Assembly (NCBI GenBank): GCA_028023455.1
Contig: JAQFVV010006716.1
Location: forward strand, 248,001 to 312,000
Origin: Epiperipatus broadwayi
Lineage: Eukaryota > Onychophora > Udeonychophora > Euonychophora > Peripatidae
Reading direction: 5' to 3'
DNA: 64,000 bases
The notes beneath the pieces are model-generated. The model had not been told where the DNA came from and searched no databases. It was given only the letters and a program-made list of their open reading frames with translations. Both the position numbers and the translations under genes were made by a program. Positions 1 through 11,654 of the stretch are shown in pieces (the first letter of the stretch is position 1; each line of letters opens with the position of its first letter).

Positions 1-2805
1 CATATAAAAATCAAGTTTTAAAAAGAAGTATGATGTATTTATTTATATATATATTTAAAGTTACAAACTATTTTTGAAAAGTAAACCGTTTAGTTCATAT
101 TTTAAATTCGTTGATCTAAACATTTATACATACTTTGTAGAAAAAATACATTATATATATATTGTAAATAAGTTTAATAAATTTCTACATTTTTTTTTTT
201 TAGAATTATGTGTTATTCTTAAGTGAAGATAAATATTTTTCCCAGCTGCACTATCGTATAAACACAAAAATGCATTATATCCGAATTAGCATTTTTTAAA
301 ATTTATTATCTATATCTTAGATTTTTCTTTACCTTATTTAATATCACGACCTCTTTTTATACATATCCTAATTAACATATACGTCATTTCTTTTTCATTA
401 GCAATAAAAATTCAAAATTTTTAAAATTATTCCTAGTAATTTGCATTTTTCATTAGCTGATAGTTTATTTGTTAATTTCTTTAATAATAATATAAACAGT
501 AGAAATACTTCACAATAATTAAGAACGACTTTTAATGAATATTAAAAATACGGGATTAAATAAAATTCGTTCAATATTTAATTAAAAGAGGGCGCGCGTG
601 TTAAGATACTGAAAGATACAAGTGGTGAAGGAAATTTTCACTCTTGGGACCCATGCACTCAACCGATATAAAGTTTTTGGAATAAAAAATAAACAAAGTA
701 AAAAAAATGCGAATTAACAATTTTCAATTTTTAATTTACTTAATTAGTTGCTATGTTTTTTTTTTTTGAAATCAAAATAAATTTAATTTAGACATTAAAA
801 GATGAAATAAAAACCAGTAAGACTGTAAGAGCTAAATTTCAAGATGAAAAATATTCATAGTCAATTAAAAAAATAAAAAATAAGTGATTAAACAATATAA
901 AAAAAATGGTATGATAAAAATTACTGTATGAATTATAAGTTTATTATAAAAGATAATTGCGTAGGAAAAATGAAATTTCATATAAATAAAGATATGTAAT
1001 AAGCGTCAATACGAAGGAAACAGCATAAATATGAGGTTTATCAATTTAATTAAAAAATGAGTAACTACTGTATTAAAAAATAATGTGTGCAGAAAGTATA
1101 TGTCTTGAGAGAGAGAGAGAAAGAGAAAGATGGGAGAATATAAATTCATTTTAATATATATAAATCATGCATTGACTAGTTCATAAATATACCTACCCTG
1201 TCTATCAAACCATGCCTATTTTCTTGTTTATATATTATATTATATCTGTTTAATCTATTATCATCATGAAAACATCCCTTTTTTATGTATATTTTTATTT
1301 CTCTATCCGTCTGTCCTTTAACTTATTGTGTTCTAGAACATTGGAAGCACTATACAAAATCAACTCTTAGCATGTTCAATTATATCCAGACATAAAGATC
1401 ACAATTAAAATGCTTTTACAATCGAATAAGGTGTGTTATGGCACGTACTCTTAATATATAAAAATAATAACATACAAAATTTTTAAAGAGTTTTCTTTTA
1501 AAAACCTTATAAATATACATGTTAGTTTTGAGTTTGTGATGGTTGCCTTTGAAGTTGATAAAGCATCTGGTTCAATATATATTGTATCGTTTATTTACAT
1601 ATGGTACAATTATATTGGCATTTGGGTAAAAGCTAAAAGAAAGAGTAAATTTAGCGACCTAAATTTTTTTTTAGTTATATAATTTTTTTTTTAAAACATA
1701 CAATAAAAGTTACATTTTTGTTCATATTTTTTTTTATGCGATTAAAAATAAATGTTAAAATTGGAAAGAATAAAAGACACTTAGATTACTAATCCAGATA
1801 AACTAAAGGAAAGAAAAAAATACACATGCAGATTTCAATTTATAAAATCTTTCTAACTCTGATTAAAGATGGTGGAATTATGTTTAAAAAAAAAGACTTT
1901 ATAACTAAAATTTAAGAAAGAATATATAAGATTATTATCTTGTATGTTGATGAAAGGACAAAAGAAAATAGTGGCGCAGAGAAGTCTAAAAATGGATCAT
2001 GACTATAAAAGGTCAGCAAAACTTAAAACTGGATTTTTGTCTTTTCCTATCCCAGACTACTCATATGCAGGACTAATACTAATCATATGCTGAGGTGAAT
2101 CGTCATGCAGAGTGAAACCGATGAGTTTTCAAATACCTTTCTTTATATAGGTCACTCAGAAAAAATGTCGAGTTTAGCCATTAGGGCAGGCCAATAACCT
2201 ACAAAAATGTTGACAGAGTGAAACTAGTTAACTTCAATGGGCTTTTCAAAATGCATACTACAAAACTTACCGATAAGATTATTCATATGCTGATTATGAC
2301 TAATTTATGCATTTGCAAACAATCCTTCCTATAAGCTTATAATATTACTACTAATAGAGACATTTGCAGAATTATCATTCAAAGAACTTCCTGGAAGAAA
2401 CTTAAGTGAACTTTAAACTGTTTTAGTTAGTTGATTTATTGTTTGGATTAGTATTCTTTCCAATTAATTAATAATGTGTTTTAATACTTTAATTTGTTAG
2501 AATAAAAATATTTATTTCTAATATCAACTGTTCATTGTATGTTATAGATGATAGTTATTAAATTTATTAATGTTTAGTTTATTAGGATTCGAGTGTATAA
2601 TTTACCTTTGCCATTATTTGATGACTAAGCCCCAGGAATAATATTCTCTAAAAAAAAATAAATAAAGTTACGAGATATTATAACCCCGATCTTTTTATTT
2701 ACTTGTGTCAAAATTATGGGATACAAGGAAGTTAGGAATCTATTATCTATGTTGCCCTCTTATAAATTAAAACTAACTTCCTTGGAAATTCCTAATGTAA
2801 TAATT
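1..2805. other. AT-rich intergenic DNA, no gene seen
   Basis: I see no coding potential, only AT-rich DNA with homopolymer runs and a short GA-rich run near 1105-1130. A slightly more complex stretch at about 2030-2330 may be old repeat, but I cannot classify it. Confidence 0.5.
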
Positions 2806-2917
2806 GGTAGGCCAGTTAATCAGAAAATATAGCTATGTTTTGGAAATAGGAACAAGATATTTTCTTATCCATAGCTTGATTAATTTTCACTTCATAGTGT
2901 GTAAAAAAAGGCCTACC
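2806..2917 (-). mobile_element. MITE-like element, copy 1 (GGTAGGCC ends)
   Basis: The element is 112 bp with 8-bp perfect terminal inverted repeats, GGTAGGCC at 2806-2813 and GGCCTACC at 2910-2917. Read on the minus strand, its interior aligns along its length with 54792-54905, sharing the words AATCAAGCTATG / GATCAAGCTATG and AACATAGCTATATTT. Two copies with matching ends 52 kb apart support a mobile, non-autonomous element. No target-site duplication is evident and the superfamily is unknown. Confidence 0.6.
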
Positions 2918-4870
2918 AGAATCTACCAAAGCAGAAAAATGTTACAACATATATATATATTGTGACCTTTTATTTAGGTCCCTAAATTAATAATTCCAAA
3001 ATTTTAAATGATGATATATTTAACATCAAAGTCTTACTAAAGTGGTTTTCAATAGAGATTATTTTGAATGTACTGAGAAATTTTCTTGAGTGGAGATAAG
3101 ATTTCAAACCCAGTCTAGGCTCTGACTAGACTAAAATAACAATTTAAAAGTATTAGTATTGTTTGGTAGATAAATACATTGCTATTTTATTAGTTTTGAA
3201 TAGCAATTGAAATAAATAAATAATTAAATCAAATTGTTAAAGTCTTGTAAAATAAATCATTATAGTAAATTATTTAAGCATATTTTTTTAGTACTAAACA
3301 TAGAGCTGTCTTCAGTAATAATGAATAGTTATTATAAATGAAGCCAGAGGGGGTAATACTAATTATGAATACCAAAATGATTGGCTAATTCATTCCCAGA
3401 ATGCAGTATAATAAAAGCTATATATGTTCTAACATAGCTGTAGGGTGGTGGACTAATTAAGAAAAACAAGAACCAAGTAAACACAAACCTCAGCTTTTGA
3501 GTTAAAATAAGAAAAAAAATTAAAAATCAACAAAATTTTGAAATCTAATTGTATGGAAGTAGAATACCTTGCTGTCTAAAAATGTTTGAATAAGAAATCT
3601 TAAATACCTTGCTATATTTTAAGCCATTTCCACAACCGCATATTTCCTAGGATTCATACTGGAGAAGGAAATTAAAACCATGGAGGTAAGTTTTTATTTC
3701 AATAAAAACTGCTTTAAACCCAGGAAAATTCAAGCAAAAGTAAGCCTTTGCTTTTATGTTATGTATATTTTTAAAATATCTTCTTTGAAAATGACATGCA
3801 AATCATTTATAAGTAAACTAAAAAAATTGATAATGTTTATATTTTGGCACTAGTCTTGTTATCCAGTGGAACAAGATTGTGCTTATGAAGTAAAAATATC
3901 AAGAAAAAAAAAAATTCGAAATGATTTTAAAACAAATGTTATATATGGTATATAGTATATAAATTTAAAAGTCATTTTGAAATAATCTAACTTTTAATAA
4001 AGTAAATATGAAAATATTTTCGTAATGTTATTCTCTATAGTCTGCAAAATTTTATCACATGGAAACCTATGTAATGAAAGAAATAATCAATTACCAGCTG
4101 ATTAAAATGCTAAATATGTCAATGTGATAATTGGATAAATTCGTCTTAGTATTAGTAAACAGTTATTATTTTGCCAATGGAAATGTAATAAAATAAATGT
4201 TTGTTTTTAAAACTGTATTGGGAAAATATACGTCGTCGTCGTAATAGTATTTTAATCATCTACATCATACTTTACTTATCATTTCATTTATAAGTTGAAT
4301 TTCATAATCATTCCAGACATATAATTATTAGTTATTTTATTAGTCGGCTGAACATCATATTTAACTCATCACCTTTTTGTTTGTGTGGATTTCAAAGCTG
4401 GTTTGACCAAAAGTTTTAGCTTTATTAGTCACCTTGTGATCTTCTTTAGATCGACAGTTTCATGCTAGTTTTATTCAATCCAAGAATCATTTCATTAGTT
4501 TTGCATTTTTGTTTCTTCATGCTTATATTCTTGATCAGGTGAGTACATTAGGTTCCATAAGAGAATTTAATCACTAAAATGTGCGGTATGATTCATTGGT
4601 GACCAGCTAGATCAGGAAGGTAGGTTACAGGTGCGATTATGGCACTTGCCAACATGAAATAACTGTTTAGTAGGTGAAAGCTGGATGTTTCCATGTTACA
4701 GTTGTGATTATGCTGACCAAGGTGGATGGCATGATGATTGGCTGTAGTTATGGTACAGTAGTGATTATGGTGCCTAAAACATGTGATATGATTCATTTAT
4801 AATACAGCAGTCTTTGGGAGAAGGTTACAATATATATATATATATATTGTGCTGGATGAAAGATTTTTGT
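2918..4870. other. intergenic DNA, no gene seen
   Basis: The stretch is AT-rich and contains a TA-rich microsatellite near 2948-2960. The stretch 4590-4800 repeats a GTGATTATGG-like word several times and looks like decayed minisatellite. A short RIHTGE-like peptide near 3650 is too small to call a zinc finger. Confidence 0.4.
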
Positions 4871-4952
4871 TTCGTATATCCTGACCATGAGGGCGCCACT
4901 AGTCCAAAAATGGAACTAGACATTTATTTTAAGGGTGGGCAGGATATACGAA
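4871..4952. repeat. short fold-back, 13-bp inverted ends
   Basis: TTCGTATATCCTG at 4871-4883 is exactly inverted at 4940-4952. The 56 bases between them contain a second small hairpin around an ACTAG word. It may be a MITE or the edge of a larger element; I found no second copy here. Confidence 0.45.
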
Positions 4953-6688
4953 CATGAATGTGCCGGACTAAACCCAGGGAGAGCAAAAGCTAATGAATGT
5001 GGTTCAGACAATTGAGAAAACACTGAGACAAACATCAGCCAAAATACTTATAAGAACTTTTTAAATTTATTAAACATAATAACAAAATAAACATGAAACT
5101 TGATATACATTTACTTAGCAGATCTTAACATTGAGTGTATGCGAGCAGAACTACGTTAAATACCCAGGCAGACAAGTTCATTTCTTATCTATAACACAAT
5201 AATGGCTTATATCTTCTTGCTAGTGGTTCACCCAACCAATTCCCTTTTCCCTATAGAGATTTAGTAAGATGGATGTTTGTGGAGAATAACGGGACAGCGC
5301 AGACGAGCTTTTCTTAGTCCAGAAAAGAAATGTTGGAACCAAGAATGTCATAATTCTGCAAAACGCTCATGGACAAGTACATTGAAATGAGCCAAGGTTA
5401 GTCTCACACAAGAAAGAAACATGAATTATGCAATCTGAATTATAGCAAATAAATCTCTACCAAAAATAAATAAATCATATATCCTAGAAATCACTAGCCA
5501 AAGCCAAGTTTGATTTAGTTTAATGCCGAAGCAAACAAAAATAAAAGAAAACTACTAAGGTCGGTCTGAGCATTTAACAAGGGTTAATCATAAAACTGAG
5601 AAATTATTAAGCATATAAAATATCACTCACCCTACACTCTCAAACAAGCAACATTTTAAGATTGAAAATCTTGCTACTAAGATTGTAATGTAAAATAAAC
5701 AAAAATACATTAATATTTAAATTGATAAATTACACATCGTAAATATAATTTCTTTTTAAGATTAAGCTGAGATTTGTGAGAGACTTAATTAGAGATTTAG
5801 CCCTGATTTTGATATGGAAAGGTAAGTTATGTCGAGATAATATTAATTTCTGTTGTTCACACAAAGCTCTGTTTATAGAGTCCTCTACAATGGATGTCAT
5901 TTACTACAGGTTCAGAAGTCTGGAGGCATTATCGGGATCCACTCTGGACTTGACAGTTAGGTCATGATGGAAGTCACAATTTGGAGCTCCGGAGGTTCAT
6001 CTTTGGAAAGGCTCAGCCCATCATGTTGTGGAGATTCTTTGTGGCGTATATTACAGGCATGGCGTCTGAATGACTGCTATTATCACGGCAAATAGAGTTA
6101 TTGTTGGTCAACGGAAATTCAACTTGGTGATTCCCGTGGCACCAATATCAAAAAAAAAATTTAGTCACTTTCACAATGCAACAGTTCAATAACAGCTAAA
6201 ATCTGGATCGATCCTCAATAAGAAGAAGCTGAGCAATAAAAACTGAATGAACAGAATAGTCTCTTTGAATCCTCCTCTCTAATCAAACAAAAAAATAAAT
6301 TACCCAGCTATTTATGTCCTTCGTTATCTCCCGCGCAATCTTAATTAGAAAAACAATATCTTATAGGGCTTAATCTTACAAAAATGATTATTATTTTTTT
6401 ATAAAAAAAAAATACAAAACTAAATCTCAGCTTTAAAATACATCAACATTAATTTTTTTTTTAGTTTAAATAAAATACATATAAGAGCACTAATTAAACT
6501 TTGTTTGCTTTTAATTATTTTAAAAGAAAACAAGTGTCATAAAAAATATTTTATACTAAAATCAACTTAGAATTAAAAATATAAGATTTCAAAATAAATA
6601 AGTATGTGTGTTATTGCACATATAAAACTTGTTTTTTTTCTTTCTAATTTACATGATAGAACCCTTGAATCGGATAAAGTATCCAGTT

Positions 6689-6690
<2 letters not shown>
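4953..6690. other. unclassified complex intergenic sequence
   Basis: About 5.1-6.3 kb is less AT-rich than the surroundings and probably contains an old element, but I recognise no terminal repeats or protein domains. The longest reading frame, 63 codons at 5776-5967, looks like chance. Confidence 0.35.

Positions 6691-6720
<30 letters not shown>
6691..6720. repeat. (TA)n microsatellite
   Basis: A pure TA run directly precedes the palindrome at 6746-6943; a similar run follows it. Confidence 0.9.
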
Positions 6721-6723
<3 letters not shown>

Positions 6724-6745
6724 CTAATATTTTCACGGATAAAAG

Positions 6746-6943
6746 ATGTCATATTATTATTACTATTTGTGGGATATTCCGTGTAGTGAAAAAGCTAAAT
6801 GCTGATGTTTCAGTACAATATCAAGTACCTTCCTCAGAGAAAGAGGACACTCTGAGGAAGGTACTTGATATTGTACTGAAATGTCAGCATTTAGCTTTTT
6901 CACTACACGGAATATCCTGCAAATAGTAATAATAATATGACAT
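6746..6943. repeat. near-perfect palindrome, 94-bp arms
   Basis: Arms 6746-6839 and 6850-6943 are inverted copies with very few mismatches, separated by 10 bases. TA microsatellites flank both sides. The structure would fold as one long hairpin. It could be a fold-back transposon, a recent inverted duplication or an assembly artefact; no coding capacity is visible. Confidence 0.8.
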
Positions 6944-7410
6944 ATATATATATATATATATATGATATATATATATATATATTTAAATAGATATTAAATA
7001 TTGCAACTTGACCACAGAGGTTGAATTTTTTGGGTCAAAGAAATTTAAATAAAAACCTCTTTAAACAGGTAAATATAAACTATTCTAAATGCAAACAAAT
7101 AAATAGTCACTTATAACATTATTAATTGCAATTATAATTTTCATGTTGCTCAAATAATAAGTGTAATAATGTTCAAGGCTAAATGAGTTTATAAGTAACC
7201 ATTAGGAACCAGTCAACACTTAGATAATCCTAATAAAAATAATAATCAGCACTTTCAAATTATTGTCAAAGCAACCTTCTTTTAACATTAAAGGTTGAAT
7301 CCCACCTTTATTAATGGTCCAATATATTTATATAGACACTAATAAATAGTCAATTATAACATTACAAATTGAAAATATAATATATATATATAATAAGGTT
7401 TAATTGTAAA

Positions 7411-7441
<31 letters not shown>

Positions 7442-7971
7442 AAGGTTTAATTGTAAAAATAAAATGTTTAAATATGGAGTAATATTTATTACCAAATTGC
7501 TAGGTCTCATTCAAAATAAACAAAAGTTTTCAGCAAAATGGGTTAATTTCGTATGGAATATTTGTTGATTTTTTTTACTTTGTGTCTTGTTGTATGTTAA
7601 TGATAGATCCATCTATAATAGAGCATAGACCAGTAATTACCAATTTTTTATTCCATTTTACTTTTCATATATTTACTAAGGCTTTAACCTCAAGAATATG
7701 CTTGTAAAAATGAGATATTAGGGACCTCTACAAGTCTTAATCACAAGCTTATGCCTTGGAAGAAAAGAGGGGAACCCCTTCTTTACTTCAACCTACTTTC
7801 TATTTAAATAGGTGAAGCTGAAGCAGTTAGATCTAAGAGCATGGAGGTATTTAATACTTCACTGATTAAGTCCACGTTTCTTATTACACATTAATACTTG
7901 TGAAATCTTTCAATTTACAATGAGTCAATGTAAAGATCTTATAGTTAGAAATGTATTACGATAAATTAAAG
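6944..7971. other. intergenic DNA with TA microsatellites
   Basis: TA runs occur near 6944-6981 and 7411-7440. The rest is AT-rich. The words around 7670-7715 (TTTACTAAGGCTTTAACCTC) recur in the arms of the palindrome at 7972-8132, so part of this stretch belongs to the same repeat. Confidence 0.5.
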
Positions 7972-8132
7972 TTGTAATTATAAATTTATTTAAATGCACA
8001 TTGATTACGTAAGTAATATTTACTAAGGTTTTAACCTCAAGAATATTTTTACACGCATATTCTTGAGGTTAAAGTCTTAGTAAATATTACTTACATAAAT
8101 CAATGTGTGTTTAAATAAATTTATAATTACAA
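7972..8132. repeat. fold-back repeat, ~75-bp arms
   Basis: The left arm at 7972-8046 is inverted at 8057-8132 with a handful of differences and a 10-base spacer. The word TTTACTAAGG(T/C)TTTAACCTC is shared with 7675-7700, suggesting an interspersed MITE-like family. Confidence 0.7.
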
Positions 8133-8264
8133 TTTTCCTATATTAAATATTTTACACTTTTTATCAAACATCAAATGATTAAATTAGTGATTATGTTTAC
8201 AAATCAAATTTGTATATATGTCATAAAAATGATATTAATAAAAATGCATTAAAAAGATGCATTA

Positions 8265-8356
8265 GTCAAGCATTGGTGTACTTGTGGTTAGCATAGCTGT
8301 CTTCCAAGCAGCTAGTCCGGGTTCACTTCCCAGTCAATGCTTTGACACATGAATTA
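8265..8356 (+). mobile_element. tRNA-derived SINE, copy 1
   Basis: The body begins GTCAAGC as in the 14.4-kb copy, has a B-box-like GGGTTCACTTCCC at 8319-8331 and ends CTTTGACACATGA. The exact 16-mer AATAAAAATGCATTAA lies at 8237-8252 and again at 8357-8372. ATGCATTA also occurs just before the body, so the exact left duplication boundary is uncertain. Direct flanking repeats fit LINE-mediated insertion. Confidence 0.75.
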
Positions 8357-8385
8357 AATAAAAATGCATTAATATATATATAAAT

Positions 8386-8458
8386 ATGGATTGAACTTGG
8401 AGAGACCTTCATCCTGCAGTGGATTGATAATGGTTGATGATGATGATGATGATGAAAG
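8386..8458 (+). mobile_element. RTE-like LINE, 5'-truncated tail
   Basis: Only the last ~50 bp of the RTE coding region (encoding the conserved end ETFILQWIDNG) and its (TGA)n tail remain. The tail is long here, about seven TGA units, compared with two in the 59.4-kb copy. Severe 5' truncation is usual for LINE insertion. Confidence 0.85.
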
Positions 8459-8699
8459 ATAACAAGTATATTCTTTTTTTATACCAACTCAATAATAAAA
8501 CATAAGAACATTTTATAGAAAAATATTTTATATTTTTATTAAATTGATTAAAAAATATAAAACAATAGTAAAATACAGAAATTATGTTTACATAAGTTAA
8601 AAATTAAAGGAATGACTTCTTTAATACCCTTTTCTTTACACAATAATGCCTCTAAATCTAGTTTATAATTTGACACTTTTGTGTGAGTAGAAGATATTA

Positions 8700-8860
8700 A
8701 ATTATCATGCTATAATCTGGAAAACATTCAAAAGAAGTGTAATGTCAATTGTTCTATTGGGAAAATATGACAAATAATAGAATTAGACATGCTATTGAAA
8801 TATTTCAGAAAAATTTTTTCCCTAAAAAGATTAAAAGACAACATCATGAAATATCATTTA
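8700..8860 (+). mobile_element. decayed LINE fragment, family C
   Basis: It shares the distal part (…AATTAGACATGCTATTGAAATATTTCAG…) with 27570-27640 and 62025-62065. Those longer copies include remnants of a C-terminal LINE reverse-transcriptase region. No reading frame survives. Confidence 0.5.
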
Positions 8861-9169
8861 ATTAAAAAAATGGACCAGCATGTTAAATAAGTGAAAGTAT
8901 TTGTGGTTGACAGATGGGTTATGTATATACATTATAACCCCCCTTTTTAGACCATGTTTGGACTTTCTCTTTTTACCCACCTCTCATATCATTCTTTATT
9001 TTTGTATCTAGAATGACCATTCTTATATTTTTACTTGATTTATTAACAGACAAAATACAATTCACATGTGAACCAAAAATAGAACAAGAAGATACTGCTA
9101 TTTTTTCTACTATTAATAACTATTGTGAAAAAGATTGTCAATAGTACAATATACTTTTATTTGATAAAC

Positions 9170-9348
9170 CACTTAACATCACATGATCACCATCTTTTAT
9201 GCTGTTCACTGATGAAGGCCTCAAGGCAGAAACTAGTCTGGGAATATTGGATGAATAGGCAATAGATGGGGATTTTATGCACATCTGGCATCCATTGATT
9301 ACTCTGGTTGACACAGGGTGGCACTACTGTAAGGAGAGTTTTGCCTGT
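9170..9348 (+). repeat. hammerhead-bearing repeat family B, single copy
   Basis: It aligns with the tandem units at 45.5-46.4 kb: first a hammerhead-like segment, then GATTTTATGCAC-like, CCATTGATTACTCTGG, and GGAGAGTTTTGCCTGTTTAATA words in the same order. Its right end is interrupted by the SINE at 9360. No protein is encoded. Confidence 0.7.
9201..9250 (+). ncRNA. candidate hammerhead ribozyme, family B (core intact)
   Basis: CTGATGA lies at 9209-9215, a GCC/GGC stem II closes over a TCAA loop, and GAAA is at 9229-9232. Stem III is ACUAGU with a 2-nt loop, and the predicted cleavage triplet GUC ends at 9238. Stem I is weak in this copy (TTCA with TGGG, two G-U pairs). Type I order with a very short stem III is known from Penelope-like and retrozyme hammerheads. 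Activity is untested. Confidence 0.6.
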
Positions 9349-9359
9349 TTAATACTTTT

Positions 9360-9461
9360 TTTAAGTGTCATAGCATCGGCCGGGATGTGAACCCACAACC
9401 CAGGCAACTGCCTGCAAGTGCAAGGCAGTCACACTGACCTATCGACCACCAATGCAAGTCG
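9360..9461 (-). mobile_element. tRNA-derived SINE, copy 2
   Basis: The 102-bp insert reads on the minus strand from GCATTGGTGGTCGATAGG through a B-box-like GGGTTCACATCCCGG to GCTATGACACTT plus an A-run. It is flanked by the 11-bp duplication TTAATACTTTT at 9349-9359 and 9462-9472. It sits at the end of the family B repeat, so it is the younger insertion. Confidence 0.85.
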
Positions 9462-9472
9462 TTAATACTTTT

Positions 9473-11084
9473 ATTTGTATATTGGAATTTTTTTTTCAAT
9501 TTCTTTCTACATTTCTTTCAATTTATTATTTCAAATTAAAGAATTTTTAAATCAATTTATTTCATTCCCTGATTATCGATTTCCAAAAAACAAAAAATAA
9601 GCATTATTTATACAATTTTTGTTTTATCAAAATTAAATACTAATTGACAAAATAAAAAAACTCTTGATAAACATAAATCCCTTGAAATATCAGTTTATTT
9701 CATTTTTGTGAATATACCAATTCATTAATAACATTCAATTTTTTAGAAAACAAACAATTTCAAATACATTCATCAGTTACTTAAATACCTACAAATCATA
9801 TATAACCAGCCAGTGGATAGTCCATATTAACACCAGTTTATTTTTTATTTTTTTGTAATTTGGAAATCATAAAAGTTTATTTTAAAAATATATAGTTATT
9901 AATGAAACAAGCATACACTAATGACATGGTGGTTATACCTCCAGATTCTACTGTTAGGTAAATATAGATTCTAGTTGCCATGCAGCTGTAGGAAGAAGGG
10001 CTTCAAGGGTCATTATATCTTTATCTACCACTTCTAGCTGTACTATGAGAGCCTGCCTCATCTCTGATTTTTATTTTAGCAGTTTCCAATCCTAAACATG
10101 GACTTGCTTCACAACATTAACCATATAGTGGCAGTTGTTGTCTCACCTTACATTCAAATGGATTGCCTATTTATGGCTAGATCCCCATCCATGGTGACAA
10201 CAATTGGATTCAGTTTGCATAATTACCTATTGGCTCATTTTTGTCATTTGAGTCATATCTAATTGTATATAAATTGATCCATAATTATGAATGCTTGATT
10301 TGACTACGATAAGATGGAATCTGAACTAGTCCATTATTTAAAGGCAAAGTGAGGTATGACTACATACAATTACAGTTAACATCTCACTAGCTTTGTTTAT
10401 GTGTTATGACTATTAATATTTTTCCTATCAATACTTAATTGATTCTTGGTATTATTTAACTTAGGAAATTCTTTTTTGAACTTTTTTTTACCTCAGTAAC
10501 ACATCCAAAACATTTTCGTATCTTTTGTAGTTACACTAAAACATTTTAAAAGATAACCTGGTCTTTTATGAATTGAAAATTATTAATATTTTTCCCCCTT
10601 CTTAGAGATAATATTTATATATTTAAGAAATTGACTATTTAAATAAGACCAATGCAATAACGAAGGATATCTAGACTTTTATGTAATAATTTAACTGCCA
10701 AATCTTATATGTAGGCTTACCAGTATTTTTACAGTTTAAATTTTGCCGTACGACATAGTCTTACGCTCACTAAGCACTAGTTCAATAAGCGTAAAAAAAT
10801 CATACAAGAATATAAATCATTAAGCAAATTGTTATTATAGTTTGCACACAGAAACAATATATAGGACAAACACTAAATTAAAGGTATGGATAACTCTAGT
10901 ATATAATAAATGACTTTAGGCACAATAATTAATACTAGAGACAGTAAATAACTTTAAGTAAATTAAGTAACTTGAGATAATATTGGGTGTCTTACACACA
11001 TTATTTTAATAAATTATATATATATATGATATCATTCTCAACTGGGCGACCAGTACAAATCCTACATCTATTTATTAATTTATA
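9473..11084. other. intergenic DNA, no gene seen
   Basis: The stretch is AT-rich with no supported frame. 9900-10250 is less AT-rich and may be old repeat. A short TA run lies near 11018. Confidence 0.4.
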
Positions 11085-11087
11085 TGT

Positions 11088-11248
11088 AAAATACCCAGAA
11101 AGTGACCACAAGTAAGATGGATAGATGAAATAAGAAAGTGTGCAGGGATGATGTGAAGAAGAGAAGCTGAAGATCGGAAGTGGACTGAACTTGGAGAAAT
11201 CTTCATTCTGCAGTGGATTGATAGTAGTTGTTGTTGATGATGAGAGTA
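11088..11248 (+). mobile_element. RTE-like LINE, 5'-truncated tail
   Basis: The fragment matches the last ~150 bp of the RTE coding region (the part encoding RWMDEIRKC and then LGETFILQW) and ends in an imperfect TTG/TGA tail. The frame is broken by indels. Confidence 0.8.
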
Positions 11249-11284
11249 GATGTCTTTGGAAGTCTTTGGAATGATTTCCCTAAT

Positions 11285-11370
11285 CTATCTTATAGACGTT
11301 GCTTTACAAGCAGTCGTCCCGGGTTATTGGGTTCGCTTCCAGGCTGATGCTATGACACATGAGGAAAAAA
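11285..11370 (+). mobile_element. tRNA-derived SINE, copy 3 (diverged)
   Basis: A B-box-like GGGTTCGCTTCCAGG lies at 11329-11343, followed by the family end GATGCTATGACACATGA and an A-run. The 5' part is poorly conserved and no target-site duplication is obvious. Confidence 0.65.
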
Positions 11371-11654
11371 ATTAATATTTACGCATTTGTCATTATTATT
11401 CTAATATAAGACTGAATTCAAGAAACAAAGTTGAAACACACATTTTCCCTCTCTCAAAATGATCAAAATATTTATTTACAAATTACACAAAATAAAAAAA
11501 TGTGTTTATGTTTACATAATAAAAAAGCCATGAGACTGGGTTCAAAAACCCATATTTGGCATGGGGAGACTAAATATCATTGTGTGACTTACTAATTGTC
11601 AAAACAATCAATTATATTTGCTTTAGTGCCTTCCTTTCAATTCTTAGATCTTTT

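Noticed and set aside
2080-2130. CTGAGGTGA…GTGAAACCGATGAG as a further hammerhead
   Set aside because: The first box is CTGAGGTGA, not CTGANGA, and no stem I or stem III forms; it also matches neither family A nor B.
3640-3690. RIHTGE-like peptide suggesting a C2H2 zinc finger, followed by ATGGAGGTAAGT
   Set aside because: Only about eight residues match, with no cysteine or histidine pairs and a stop right after; the donor-like word alone is not enough.
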